DNA of 64,000 bases from Clostridia bacterium. GTDB taxonomy: Bacteria > Bacillota > Clostridia > Oscillospirales > Acutalibacteraceae. The translations under genes were made by a program, and so were the position numbers. The stretch spans positions 1 through 64,000 of the forward strand of contig JAFTWE010000002.1 in the NCBI GenBank assembly GCA_017465465.1, given 5' to 3'. This document shows, in pieces, positions 51,346-60,410 of this stretch (position 1 is the first letter of the stretch; the number at the start of each line of letters is the position of its first letter). The notes beneath the pieces are model-generated. The model saw only the letters and a program-made list of their open reading frames with translations. It did not search any database and was not told the origin of the DNA.

Positions 51346-52251
51346 ATGGAAAACAAACGCTCAAAGGTTCTTGTTGCAGTTATAGTTTTACTTATTGCAG
51401 GGCTGATTGCTTCAATTGTGATGATTTATAACCTCACAGAGAAGATTGATAATATGCAAGCTTCTTTCAGCAACCAGTTAAGCACAATGAATGCAAGCAT
51501 CAACTCCATTTATTCAAATGTTAATGAGTCACTTGAAAAGCAGGCAAGCATTGTTTCAAGCACTGAAGAAAACAAGGGTAACCTTGACGAAAAAACTCTC
51601 ACGGTGCCTGTGAGCTTAAAGATTGTTCCTAAGTCTGTTACTGATGACACAAAGCTCAGCGTTGAAATTGGCGATAATGTTTACCCTCTTTCAAAAACAA
51701 GTGAAGCCGAGTTTTCAGCCAAGATAAATGTACCTCTTTTTAACACAGAAGAAGCATATCTTCTTGTAAAGTCGGGTGATGAAACAAAAGCCGAGCTTCT
51801 TGAAGATGTTTACATAACAGATATGTGGTATTCATACCTGCCGATGATAAATCATGCTGATTTCACAGGCAACAACACCTACACCAAAGGCAGTTATACA
51901 CTTAACGGAAAAATTCATATTGACTGTGATGAATCAGCTAAAATGGATAAGCGTGGCTTTGAAAAAGTAAGCCTTGAAGCCTTCCTTAACGGCAAAAAGG
52001 TGTGGGAGCAGGACTCAACTGACGCATTCAACAAGGCGAACGGAGAAATTCCTATTACCAAAGGCTTTGAAATGAAGCCCGAAGATACTTTTACCATTGA
52101 TGTTGTTGCTGTTGACGGTGCAGGAATAATTCATCGTTATACTGCTCATTCCAAGTCTGCGGAAGATACACAGCTTGATGAAATGATTGAATCTGTAGTA
52201 TATGCGGGCGATATTTTATATTACCCTGACGGAAAACAAGTTTTTGAATAA
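51346..52251 (+). CDS. Membrane-anchored extracellular protein of unknown function
   Basis: 301 residues. An N-terminal transmembrane helix (~9-28: VLVAVIVLLIAGLIASIVMI) is followed by a short coiled coil (~30-70) and a beta-rich outer part of ~200 residues with Asp/Lys/Ser runs and no known motif. Topology is cytoplasm-N, outside-C. AAGGAGG precedes the ATG, and it lies 40 bases after xylA with no terminator between, so it may be cotranscribed with xylBA. A role in xylose use is only an inference. Confidence 0.7.
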   Translation: MENKRSKVLVAVIVLLIAGLIASIVMIYNLTEKIDNMQASFSNQLSTMNASINSIYSNVNESLEKQASIVSSTEENKGNLDEKTLTVPVSLKIVPKSVTDDTKLSVEIGDNVYPLSKTSEAEFSAKINVPLFNTEEAYLLVKSGDETKAELLEDVYITDMWYSYLPMINHADFTGNNTYTKGSYTLNGKIHIDCDESAKMDKRGFEKVSLEAFLNGKKVWEQDSTDAFNKANGEIPITKGFEMKPEDTFTIDVVAVDGAGIIHRYTAHSKSAEDTQLDEMIESVVYAGDILYYPDGKQVFE

Positions 52252-52260
52252 CAAAAAATT

Positions 52261-52295
52261 TACGGGTCACACCAAACGGTGTGACCCGTATTTTA
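52261..52295. terminator. Convergent bidirectional terminator
   Basis: TACGGGTCACACC (52261-52273), AAAC, GGTGTGACCCGTA (52278-52290), then TTTTATC. On the minus strand AATTTTTTG follows. A 13-bp perfect stem. Confidence 0.95.
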
Positions 52296-54548
52296 TCTGC
52301 TGATTTCAACAGTTTCTTTGAGCCTTATATCCTGAGAGGATGCGCCGAGCATAATTTCAAATTTGCCGTTTTCAACCACCCATTCAAAGTCTTTGTTAAG
52401 AAGCTTGAATGAATCAAAACCGAGCTTGAATTCAACGCTCTTTTCTTCGCCTGCCTTAAGGCTGATTCTTTCAAAGCCCTGAAGAAGCTTGCGAGGGGTA
52501 ATAATTGAAGAAACAAGGTCATTTACATAAAGCTGAATAACCTCATCGCCGTCAACATCACCGATGTTTTTAACCTTTGCGGTAACGGTGAAATCGGTTT
52601 CACCTGTTTTGATAACAGCAAGGTCAGAATATTCAAACCTTGTGTAAGAAAGACCGTGACCGAAGGAATAACGGGCAGTTCTTTCACCCTCAAACATATT
52701 TTCAAAGAAGTTCGGAAGAATTGAGTAATAGCAGGGGATTCTGTTAGAATCCGCAGGGAACGAAACGGGAACTCTGCCTGCAGGGTTATTCTGCCCGAGA
52801 AGAGTTTCCACAATAGCCTTTGCACCGAATTCACCGCCAAACCAGGAGAGAAGAACGGCGTTTGAAACCTTGACCTCTTCACTCAAATCAATGCTTCTTC
52901 CGTTTTCAAAAACAAGCACCATAGGCTTGCCGAGCTTTGCAACCTCCAGAATAAGCTTTCTCTGCTCACCGGGGAGGCGCAAGTCAGAGCGGTCGTGACC
53001 TTCGCCGCTTGTGAAGTTGTTGTCACCGCCGACGAAAATAACAAGGTCGCTTTCTTTTGCTGTTTCAACGGCTTTTTCAATGCTTGTGTCCTCAACCTCG
53101 TCATATACTTCAACAAGATGGAACTGGCCGTCTTCTGCGGTAATGGCCTGAGTGCCTACGGGAATTCCGCAGCCTGAGCATTGAAGAATTTCTGCCTTGC
53201 CGTCAAGAGCAGCTTTCAGCTCATCATAAACCGAACGCACCTCGTAGCCCTCAGGAACAGAGGAGTAGCCGCCAACTCGTTGCTTTGCTGATGACGGACC
53301 GATGAGTGCAATTTTTTTATACTCATTTTTAAGAGGAAGAATGCCGTCATTTTCAAGGAGTGTCATACCTTCTTTTGCGGCTTCATAAGCAAGGGACTTG
53401 TGCTTTTCGCAACGGATAACTTTCTTGTATTTTTCTTCATCGGCATAAGGATTTTCAAAAAGACCGAGCTCAAATTTGAGAGTGAGCACGCTGAGAACAG
53501 AATTATCAACCTGTTCCGGTGAAATTTCACCCTTGTTGATGTATTCAATCAAGGCGCCTTCCCACATATCGGGGGTGTAGTCGCTGCAGCCCTGCATATC
53601 CATACCTGCGTTGAATACATCGCGGATAGCTTCTTTGTCATTTTCGGCTGTTTTGTGAGCCTGAAGAATGCGCCTGATTGCACCCCAGTCTGCCCTTACA
53701 TAGCCCTTCATTCCCCAACGGTTGCGGAGAATTTCGGTAAGATAATATTTTGAACTGATTACAACCTCACCGTCAATAGCGTTGTAGCAAGCCATAACAT
53801 TATTGGCACCTGCCTTGGTGATTGCTTTTTCAAAAACGGGGAGATAGCACTGCTCAATTTCACGCTTGCCAACCCTTGCGTTAGCGCAGTTGATACCGTT
53901 TTCGGGAATTCCGTGAACGCAATAGTGCTTCGGCTCGGTAAGAACGGCATCGTCACGCTTGAAGTCGCCGTTTTTCTGCTCGCCTGTGATAATCTGATAT
54001 CCCATTTCACCGCAGAGATATGTATCTTCGCCAAAGGTTTCTTCAACTCTTCCCCAACGGGGCTCTCTTGCAACATCAAGGTTGGGGGCAAGAATTTCGT
54101 GCATACCCAGAATTCGGGTTTCTGCGCCGATTGCCTGACCCACGCGGTTGGTAATGCTTCTGTTAAAGGATGCCGCCAACGTGAGGGGAACAGGGAAAAT
54201 GGTAGCACCGGGGAAAGAAATTCCGTGCAAAGCCTCGCCTGTAAAAATGCAGGGGATGCCAAGACGGGTCTTTTCTACCATATATTTCTGAAAGCGGTTA
54301 AACATTTTTGGAACAGCATAAGCGTCGTGAATAAATCCGATACCTCTGTCACCGATTGTTTTTTCTAATTCATCCCACTTGATTTCTGATTTTTCATCAA
54401 TGGAGCAATGATTTAATTTATGAGGGATTGTGGCATATTCCACGCCTCTGATTATGTCAAGCTGAGCAACCTTTTCTTCCAATGTCATAAGTGAAAGAAG
54501 AGCCTCAGCGCGTTCTCTTGAAGAAAGAGTTGTATCTTTGTAGTTCAT
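52293..54548 (-). CDS. Glycoside hydrolase family 3 (beta-glucosidase/beta-xylosidase type)
   Basis: 751 residues. Retaining exo-glycosidase. Domain A barrel with LAPNLDVAREPRWGRVEETFG and KHYCVHG; nucleophile Asp287 in YVRADWGAI. Domain B (~400-560) with VGGDNNFTSGEGHDRSDL, likely containing the acid/base, and a C-terminal Fn3-like domain (~660-740). The ADW motif is nearer to beta-glucosidases than to xylosidases (usually SDC). No signal peptide, so it acts on imported oligosaccharides. Convergent with the xyl genes. GGTGAT before the ATG is a modest site. Confidence 0.92.
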   Translation of the reverse strand: MNYKDTTLSSRERAEALLSLMTLEEKVAQLDIIRGVEYATIPHKLNHCSIDEKSEIKWDELEKTIGDRGIGFIHDAYAVPKMFNRFQKYMVEKTRLGIPCIFTGEALHGISFPGATIFPVPLTLAASFNRSITNRVGQAIGAETRILGMHEILAPNLDVAREPRWGRVEETFGEDTYLCGEMGYQIITGEQKNGDFKRDDAVLTEPKHYCVHGIPENGINCANARVGKREIEQCYLPVFEKAITKAGANNVMACYNAIDGEVVISSKYYLTEILRNRWGMKGYVRADWGAIRRILQAHKTAENDKEAIRDVFNAGMDMQGCSDYTPDMWEGALIEYINKGEISPEQVDNSVLSVLTLKFELGLFENPYADEEKYKKVIRCEKHKSLAYEAAKEGMTLLENDGILPLKNEYKKIALIGPSSAKQRVGGYSSVPEGYEVRSVYDELKAALDGKAEILQCSGCGIPVGTQAITAEDGQFHLVEVYDEVEDTSIEKAVETAKESDLVIFVGGDNNFTSGEGHDRSDLRLPGEQRKLILEVAKLGKPMVLVFENGRSIDLSEEVKVSNAVLLSWFGGEFGAKAIVETLLGQNNPAGRVPVSFPADSNRIPCYYSILPNFFENMFEGERTARYSFGHGLSYTRFEYSDLAVIKTGETDFTVTAKVKNIGDVDGDEVIQLYVNDLVSSIITPRKLLQGFERISLKAGEEKSVEFKLGFDSFKLLNKDFEWVVENGKFEIMLGASSQDIRLKETVEISR

Positions 54549-54589
54549 AATATCACCTGAAAACCGTATTCCCTTCGGGGGTTAATTGG

Positions 54590-54618
54590 ATTATATCATC
54601 ACTGAAATACGATGTCAA
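54590..54618 (-). promoter_or_regulatory. Consensus promoter of GH3 gene
   Basis: On the minus strand: TTGACA (54618-54613), 17-bp spacer, TATAAT (54595-54590). A perfect consensus. Confidence 0.9.
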
Positions 54619-54654
54619 TCTGCACAGATATCAAAAAGTGTTGTGGAAATATTG

Positions 54655-54683
54655 TTGATATTTTTCTGAATTTACACTATACT
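54655..54683 (+). promoter_or_regulatory. Promoter of metallophosphoesterase gene
   Basis: TTGATA (54655-54660), 17-bp spacer, TATACT (54678-54683). Divergent from the GH3 promoter about 35 bases away. Confidence 0.7.
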
Positions 54684-54710
54684 TATCCGAGTGAAAAAGA
54701 GAGGTGCATT

Positions 54711-55919
54711 ATGAAAGCAGTTAAAATTTTAGGAATTATACTTGGAGTTATCGCCCTGATTGCGGCAGTAACAGCAGCAGTAAATGTTAATGTTGCAAAA
54801 AGCGGTGTGGAATATGCCCAAACCTTTGAAAAGGTTGAATATGAAAATCAGCTTGTTCCCGAAAAAGACACAGACGGCTATTGGACCTTTAACACAGACA
54901 GGGATTTGAAGGTTTTACAGCTTACGGATATTCATGTGGGCGGCGGTTATCTTTCTGTTAAAGAAGATAAAAAGGCTCTTAATGCAGTTGCGGCTATGAT
55001 TACCGCAGAAAAGCCCGATTTGGTTGTTCTCACAGGTGATATGGTTTACCCCGTGCCTTTTTCCGCAGGCACATTCAACAACAAAAGCTCAACCAATATG
55101 GTAATCAGCCTTATGGAAAGCCTCGGCGTATATTACACTGTTTGCTTTGGTAACCACGATACAGAGCTTTACAGCTATTACAGCCGAGAAGATGTTTCTG
55201 ATATGTGGTCTTCATCAGAGCTTAAATACAGCCTTTATCAGGCAGGCCCCGAAGATGTTGACGGCTACGGCAACCATGTTATCAAGGTTAAAAATTCTGA
55301 GGGTATTGTTAAAAACGCATATTTTGTTCTTGATTCTCACGCTTATACCGACGGTGACTATCTCGGCATTTTGTGGAAGTATGACAACATAAAAGAAAGC
55401 CAGATTAAGTGGTATGAAGAGAATGTAAAAGCCATTGATAAGGCTAACAAGGCTCTTGACCCCGATTGCCCGCTTTTTACTTCTCTTGCATTTTTCCATA
55501 TTCCTCTTGAAGAGTATGAATTCGCTTGGTCAGAGCTTCAGAAAAATGAATATAAAAACACCGAAAACGCAAAGCTCATTGACGGCTGGTTCCACGAAAA
55601 CGATGAAAAGGTTTATCACGGTGTTCACCCCGAGCAGTTTTTTGAAACAATAGAGGCTCTTGGCTCAACCAAAGCGCTTTTCTGCGGACACGACCATATT
55701 AACAATGCAATTCTTGAATACAAAGGTATCAACCTCGTTTACGGTAACAGCGTTGATTACCTCGCTTATGCCGGTATTGACAAAAAAGGCCCACAGCGCG
55801 GCTGCACTGTCATCACCCTTACTCAAAGCGGTGAAGTGTCAATAGAGCTTAGCAATTATTATCAGGATAAGTACGAAAGCAAGTACGAAAAAGAAGAAGT
55901 TTCAATGGAGTGGGAATAA
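54711..55919 (+). CDS. Membrane-anchored metallophosphoesterase
   Basis: 402 residues. N-terminal hydrophobic helix (~7-25) acts as uncleaved anchor or signal. Calcineurin-like fold with a two-metal site: QLTDIHVGGG (D-x-H), LTGDMVYP (GD-x), FGNHDTE (GNH[DE]) and, at the end, CGHDHINN (GHxH). It would hydrolyse a phosphodiester outside or at the membrane; phospholipid-, nucleotide- or teichoic-type substrates are possible. ATG 54711 follows GAGAGGTG. The last four codons carry GAGTGGGAATAA, also found at the end of guaA. Confidence 0.88.
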   Translation: MKAVKILGIILGVIALIAAVTAAVNVNVAKSGVEYAQTFEKVEYENQLVPEKDTDGYWTFNTDRDLKVLQLTDIHVGGGYLSVKEDKKALNAVAAMITAEKPDLVVLTGDMVYPVPFSAGTFNNKSSTNMVISLMESLGVYYTVCFGNHDTELYSYYSREDVSDMWSSSELKYSLYQAGPEDVDGYGNHVIKVKNSEGIVKNAYFVLDSHAYTDGDYLGILWKYDNIKESQIKWYEENVKAIDKANKALDPDCPLFTSLAFFHIPLEEYEFAWSELQKNEYKNTENAKLIDGWFHENDEKVYHGVHPEQFFETIEALGSTKALFCGHDHINNAILEYKGINLVYGNSVDYLAYAGIDKKGPQRGCTVITLTQSGEVSIELSNYYQDKYESKYEKEEVSMEWE

Positions 55920-55937
55920 AACTTAAAAATATTATAT

Positions 55938-55972
55938 TTTGCCGTTTCTCTCAGGGGAACGGCAAATTTTTG
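55938..55972 (+). terminator. Terminator of metallophosphoesterase gene
   Basis: TTTGCCGTT (55938-55946) pairs with AACGGCAAA (55958-55966), then TTTTTG. Confidence 0.8.
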
Positions 55973-55982
55973 TTGTAAAATG

Positions 55983-56011
55983 TTGCTATCTTATTTTTTC
56001 TGTGATATAAT
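55983..56011 (+). promoter_or_regulatory. Promoter of cysteine-synthase-like gene
   Basis: TTGCTA (55983-55988), 17-bp spacer, TATAAT (56006-56011). A perfect hairpin ATTTACAT-ATT-ATGTAAAT (56035-56053) follows between start and ribosome-binding site, a candidate operator or mRNA structure. Confidence 0.65.
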
Positions 56012-56065
56012 CTATTGGTTTCAAAAATGAGTAGATTTACATATTATGTAAATTGAGGTGGAAAT

Positions 56066-56995
56066 ATGATTCATGACAATATTCTTCAGGCAATGGGTAA
56101 TACTCCCCTTATCAGACTGAACAAAATGGCTGAGCCTGACAGCGCAGAAATTCTTGTTAAATTTGAAGGTATGAATGTTGGCGGCTCAATTAAAACAAGA
56201 ACTGCCTATAATATGATTAAACACGCTGAGAAAAAGGGCATTATCAACGAAAACACAATTATCGTTGAGCCGACAAGCGGCAATCAGGGCATCGGCCTTG
56301 CATTGGTTGGTGCTGTCAGAGGGTATAAGGTTATTATCGTTATGCCCGACTCTGTTAGTGAAGAACGCAGAAAGTTGGTTGAGCATTACGGTGCAGAGGT
56401 CAGACTTGTTCACGACGCAGGCAATATCGGTGACTGCATTGAAGAATGCCTTCGTGTTGCATTGCAGATGCAGGAGGATGACCCCAATGTTTTTGTTCCT
56501 CAGCAGTTTGAAAACCCTGCCAATGTTTCAATTCAGCGCAAGCAGACAGGTGTTGAAATTTTAAACCAGGTTGACGGTCCTATTCACGGCTTCTGTTCGG
56601 GAATCGGCACAGGCGGAACAATCACAGGCATTGGCGAAACTCTTAAAGAAGAAAACCCCGATATTGAAATCTGGGCGGTTGAGCCTGAGCACGCGGCTAT
56701 CCTTTCAGGCGGAAGCATCGGCACCCACATGCAGATGGGTATCGGTGACGGACTGATTCCCGGAATTCTCAATCAGAATATTTACAATGATATATGCATT
56801 ATTAAGGACGAAGAAGCAATTCAGACCTCAAAGGACCTTGCCTCAAAGGAAGGCATAATGTGCGGAATTTCAAGCGGAACTAATGTTGCGGCGGCAATTA
56901 AGCTTGCTAAAAAATTAGGCCCCGGCAAAACTGTTGTTACCGTTCTCCCCGACACCGCTGAAAGATACTTCTCAACACCACTTTTTGAAGATTAA
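56066..56995 (+). CDS. PLP-dependent cysteine synthase-like enzyme
   Basis: 309 residues, fold type II PLP enzyme of the O-acetylserine sulfhydrylase group. It would make cysteine from O-acetylserine and sulfide. PLP Lys in GGSIKTRTA, phosphate/substrate loop EPTSGNQGIGLAL, glycine loop GIGTGGTITG. Typical CysK has GGSVKDR and TSGNTGI, so the KTR and GNQ variants may mark another nucleophile or donor. No cysE or sulfur regulator gene is adjacent. GAGGTGG upstream. Converges on the CHAP gene. Confidence 0.8.
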   Translation: MIHDNILQAMGNTPLIRLNKMAEPDSAEILVKFEGMNVGGSIKTRTAYNMIKHAEKKGIINENTIIVEPTSGNQGIGLALVGAVRGYKVIIVMPDSVSEERRKLVEHYGAEVRLVHDAGNIGDCIEECLRVALQMQEDDPNVFVPQQFENPANVSIQRKQTGVEILNQVDGPIHGFCSGIGTGGTITGIGETLKEENPDIEIWAVEPEHAAILSGGSIGTHMQMGIGDGLIPGILNQNIYNDICIIKDEEAIQTSKDLASKEGIMCGISSGTNVAAAIKLAKKLGPGKTVVTVLPDTAERYFSTPLFED

Positions 56996-57000
56996 ATCAA

Positions 57001-57034
57001 AACCCGACATTCACTGAATGTCGGGTTAAATTTT
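57001..57034. terminator. Convergent bidirectional terminator
   Basis: AACCCGACATTC (57001-57012), ACT, GAATGTCGGGTT (57016-57027), then AAATTTTT. A 12-bp perfect stem shared with the CHAP gene (stop at 57043). Confidence 0.92.
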
Positions 57035-57042
57035 TATGAATA

Positions 57043-58935
57043 TTAACTTTGCACGAAAAATAAACTGTCAAAAACGGGGATAATAATTTTCTCTTTATGA
57101 GTTGAGTTGAAAAGACTTTCTGTTATGAAATCTTTTTTAGGCGGTGCAATTTCTTTGCAGGTAATACTGATTTCCTTTGACAGCTTGCTTTGGCTCACTT
57201 TGTTTTTAGCGGCAACACAATAAAAATATTTTTCGCCGTTTTTTGTTTTATTGTCGGTAAAGCTTGCGTTTTTGCTCTCACCAATGAGGCGGAAATGGTT
57301 GCTGTTTCCCTCTGAACGGTAGATATAATATTTGTCGGCTCCGTCGGTTTTGCTCCATTTGATGTTCACAGCCAAATCGTTCTGGCGGACTGATTCAATC
57401 ACAGGGGCGGTGAGTGAAGCCGTTTCTTTGGCGGCTTTGCTCATTTCGCTGTTGAATTCCTCACTTACCCCAAGGCATTGCACCTGATAATAATATGTTT
57501 TGCCCTCTTCAAGAGAGGAATCGAGGAACTCTTTGGTTGTGGTTTTGCCTATGCAGGTAAAAACTGCATCAAGGCTTGTGCTTCTGTAAACAGCGTAGCC
57601 CACAATGTCGTGGATATTATCGTCTTCCCAACTGATGCGGATTGAATTCTTGTTAATATTTTCGGTATAAATTTTTTTAACAGGTGAAAGAGTAACGGTC
57701 ACATTGCAGTCAGCCGAAACATTGCCGTAGTCTGATTTTACCGTAATTGTGCAGTTCCCTGCGCCAACACCTGTGATAATTCCGTTATCGGGCACGGCTA
57801 CCATCTCGTTGCTTGTGAGCCATTTTGTCTGCTCGTTGCTTGCATTAAGAGGAAGAACTGCCGAAAAAATCTCATTAGTTTCACCAATTCCGAGAACAAG
57901 TGAATCCTGACTCAGAACAATCTGATTCGGTCTGTCGTCAACAGTTGTAAAAGAATACACAGGGCCTTTGTAGGTCTTGCCCTTAATCACCGCATAGGTG
58001 CAGTAGTAATATGTTTTGTCAACGGTCAAATCCTCAACCTTTAAAGAAAGCGAAACGTTCTTATTTGAAGTGTAGGAATTGACCTTTTTCTTTTTAAGCG
58101 AAGCTTCACTTTCTCCGAAATAAAAGCCTGAGGAGCTTATGCCGTAGCTTGATGAATTGCTGATTTTACCCATAAGAGTGGCAGAGTGGGCAGAAATATT
58201 TTCTGCTGTGCCTGTTATAACGGCAAGCTGAGAAGTTCCCCCTGAGCCGTAATTGCCCGAAACGGCAGACGCCCAGCCGTACTTTGAAGCGGCATAGGCG
58301 GCAAAGGAGTGCGAGCCGATATATGTAGAGCCGTCATTATATGCAGGTCGGGCATAACCTAATATGTAAGAGGCGTTTTTCTTTCTGGTTTTAGCCTCTG
58401 CACGATATCCTTGTGAACTGCCCGTGTTGCCCTCAACAACATACACATTGTTTCCGCTTACGCCTGTAACAATGCCGATATGTTTAGCGGTTGAGCCGCC
58501 GCTCCAGTTAAAGAAAATCAAATCTCCTGCCTTTGGCGTGAAGCCGTTTTTTGGGAAATATCTGCCGCGCTTTGAATACCAGTTAACAAGTGAGGCGCAG
58601 TTGCCTATTCGCGGAATAACAGAGGTGCTTATATCTGCCTGATTGGCACACCACGCCACAAAAAACGCACACCATGCCGTGGTCGGAGCGCCAAACCACG
58701 CGCCGTATTTGGTGTATCCGCCGTCCTGACCCTTGGAAAGAGGCTTGCCCGTTGAGGTGCTCAGCTCAGTATAGCCAATCTGCGTTTTGGCAACGGCTAT
58801 GAGGTCGGCAATATTTCCGCCTGTGTTGCGGTGAGTGTTGGGGAAGCTGTCACGGTAAGTAACGCCCTCAGCACTGAAGGAGAAAACTCCAATCACCAGA
58901 ACAAAGGCTAATATTAAACTGAAAACTTTTTTCAA
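57043..58935 (-). CDS. Secreted CHAP-domain peptidoglycan hydrolase with Ig/Fn3-like repeats
   Basis: 630 residues. Signal peptide (~1-23: basic start, then SLILAFVLVIGVFSFSA), so exported. CHAP amidase/endopeptidase domain ~40-205 with catalytic Cys89 (TTAWCAFFVAWC) and His152 (TAKHIGIV), expected to cut peptidoglycan cross-bridges or stems. The rest is a series of beta domains: a Fn3-like repeat, a Big_2-like Ig domain (VTGVGAGNCTITVKSDYGN-type) and two further Fn3 repeats (WEDDNIHDIVGYAVYRST, WSKTDGADKYYIYRSEG). No LPxTG motif. TTG 58935 is set by AAAAGGA 8 bases upstream. Confidence 0.9.
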   Translation of the reverse strand: MKKVFSLILAFVLVIGVFSFSAEGVTYRDSFPNTHRNTGGNIADLIAVAKTQIGYTELSTSTGKPLSKGQDGGYTKYGAWFGAPTTAWCAFFVAWCANQADISTSVIPRIGNCASLVNWYSKRGRYFPKNGFTPKAGDLIFFNWSGGSTAKHIGIVTGVSGNNVYVVEGNTGSSQGYRAEAKTRKKNASYILGYARPAYNDGSTYIGSHSFAAYAASKYGWASAVSGNYGSGGTSQLAVITGTAENISAHSATLMGKISNSSSYGISSSGFYFGESEASLKKKKVNSYTSNKNVSLSLKVEDLTVDKTYYYCTYAVIKGKTYKGPVYSFTTVDDRPNQIVLSQDSLVLGIGETNEIFSAVLPLNASNEQTKWLTSNEMVAVPDNGIITGVGAGNCTITVKSDYGNVSADCNVTVTLSPVKKIYTENINKNSIRISWEDDNIHDIVGYAVYRSTSLDAVFTCIGKTTTKEFLDSSLEEGKTYYYQVQCLGVSEEFNSEMSKAAKETASLTAPVIESVRQNDLAVNIKWSKTDGADKYYIYRSEGNSNHFRLIGESKNASFTDNKTKNGEKYFYCVAAKNKVSQSKLSKEISITCKEIAPPKKDFITESLFNSTHKEKIIIPVFDSLFFVQS

Positions 58936-58965
58936 TAAAATCAATCCTTTTCAAAACAGGACACA

Positions 58966-58994
58966 ATTTTATCATAAATCAGTTATACAGTCAA
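58966..58994 (-). promoter_or_regulatory. Promoter of CHAP gene
   Basis: On the minus strand: TTGACT (58994-58989), 17-bp spacer, TAAAAT (58971-58966). The -35 box abuts the T-run of the upstream gene's terminator. Confidence 0.75.
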
Positions 58995-58995
58995 C

Positions 58996-59022
58996 AAAAA
59001 GCCGCCTGCAAAAGCAGACGGC
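58996..59022 (-). terminator. Terminator of M28 peptidase gene
   Basis: GCCGCCTGC (59001-59009), AAAA, GCAGACGGC (59014-59022), one mismatch. On the minus strand it is followed by TTTTTGTTG. Confidence 0.8.
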
Positions 59023-59037
59023 AAAATTTTACATTTT

Positions 59038-60312
59038 TCAGCTAAGACCTTTCTTATCGAAGTTGAAGATGGTAGAAAGCACAATTTCATAGCCTGTTTC
59101 AATAGCTTCGGGAACAAGGCGGTCGTAATTGTCGCGGCGGTTATGGTAATAATCAGCAGGGGTGGGGTCCATAGCCGCAAGGCAGGTTGCAGGGATGCCA
59201 GCCTGGGTAAATGCCGAAGCATCTGAAGAGCCGAAATAAACATTGGCATATTTAAGGCTGTTGTGATCTGCATCTTTGGCAGAGTCCATAACAAGTGCGC
59301 TGAATTTGGGGTTATGGCGCACAGTGCCTGTCATATCTCTGTTATATACATTAAGGAACTCAAGGTCGGTGAGAGTGTCAACACACAAAACTGCAGTTTC
59401 AACTCCGCCGTTTACATATTCATCATAGTGGTCTTTGGCAAATTTTTTGCAGCCTCTGAGTCCTGCTTCTTCACCGTCTGTTACCATACAAACAACCTCG
59501 GTGTTCTCAAAGCGGATATCTGCCTCGTGAAGCATTTTAACTGCGCAGGCGGCGGCAAAGGTGCCGGTGAGATTGTCGTTTGCGCCGGGAACAAGATTTT
59601 TGTAATCAACAAAAGTGAAAAGACCAATCATTGCTATTGTTGTGAAAGGGAAAAGCACATAGCTTAAACCGCGGACAAAATCTGCAAAGCCGTTGTCAAC
59701 GCTCTTTGAAAGAAGAATAATCTGTATAACAGCCACAACAAAGCTTGCTATTGCTCCTGCGATAACCGAGGCGAGGATAGCCGCCTGACCTTTACCGCCA
59801 AAGTAATACATGTGGCGCCATTCATAAACGGCATCGCAATGACCGCTGATGATGATTCTTCTTTTGGTTTCGCCTGTTGCTTTTCTTGTGGCAACAAGGT
59901 TATGACCCTCAACCTTTTTGCAAAACGGGTCGCAGAACTGCTTGTATAAAAGAAATTCCATAACGGTTATGAAAAGACCAACGCCTACAACCGCACCGAA
60001 GATAATGTTAAGCAACAGATATGAAATCACATTAGCAAAAAACAATGCAAATGTAACAACACCTGCCGCCATAACGGCAATGCTCACCACTTTAGTGAAA
60101 CTGAAAAATGCCTTGGGTGCAACGGTGTAGCCCTCATAATGAGTTTCATCAACTGAGTCACCAAGGAATTTGACAATTTCTTCCTGTGATTTAAAGCAAC
60201 CCTCACAGCCCGATTCACGGGGCCCGCAGGTTTTTATTATATGCTCAATACCCTTAACGGTTTCCTGAACATTCTTTTTAATTATATCTTTCGGAAAGTC
60301 TGTAATCCTCAA
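59038..60312 (-). CDS. M28-family metallopeptidase with internal membrane segments
   Basis: 424 residues. Zinc aminopeptidase-type motifs in order: SGHCDAVYE (first metal ligands H, D), PGANDNLTGT (bridging D), DGEEAGLRGC (catalytic and ligand Glu), CVDTL, and HNRRDNYDRL (His ligand). Unlike soluble M28 enzymes it has two hydrophobic pairs inserted before and within the domain (~75-125 and ~185-235), so it is a membrane protein. Sequence CGPRESGCEGC near 33-43 adds three Cys. TTG 60312 is placed 6 bases after GAGGTG; GTG 60321 lies inside the site. Confidence 0.88.
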   Translation of the reverse strand: MRITDFPKDIIKKNVQETVKGIEHIIKTCGPRESGCEGCFKSQEEIVKFLGDSVDETHYEGYTVAPKAFFSFTKVVSIAVMAAGVVTFALFFANVISYLLLNIIFGAVVGVGLFITVMEFLLYKQFCDPFCKKVEGHNLVATRKATGETKRRIIISGHCDAVYEWRHMYYFGGKGQAAILASVIAGAIASFVVAVIQIILLSKSVDNGFADFVRGLSYVLFPFTTIAMIGLFTFVDYKNLVPGANDNLTGTFAAACAVKMLHEADIRFENTEVVCMVTDGEEAGLRGCKKFAKDHYDEYVNGGVETAVLCVDTLTDLEFLNVYNRDMTGTVRHNPKFSALVMDSAKDADHNSLKYANVYFGSSDASAFTQAGIPATCLAAMDPTPADYYHNRRDNYDRLVPEAIETGYEIVLSTIFNFDKKGLS

Positions 60313-60330
60313 AATAATCACCTCAAAGAA

Positions 60331-60360
60331 ATTTTACCTTTTCGGAACTTAAAATGTCAA
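60331..60360 (-). promoter_or_regulatory. Promoter of M28 peptidase gene
   Basis: On the minus strand: TTGACA (60360-60355), 18-bp spacer, TAAAAT (60336-60331). Confidence 0.7.
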
Positions 60361-60410
60361 TAGATTTACTGAAATTTATGTTTATTTTTATTAACTTACT
60401 TTCATAAATA

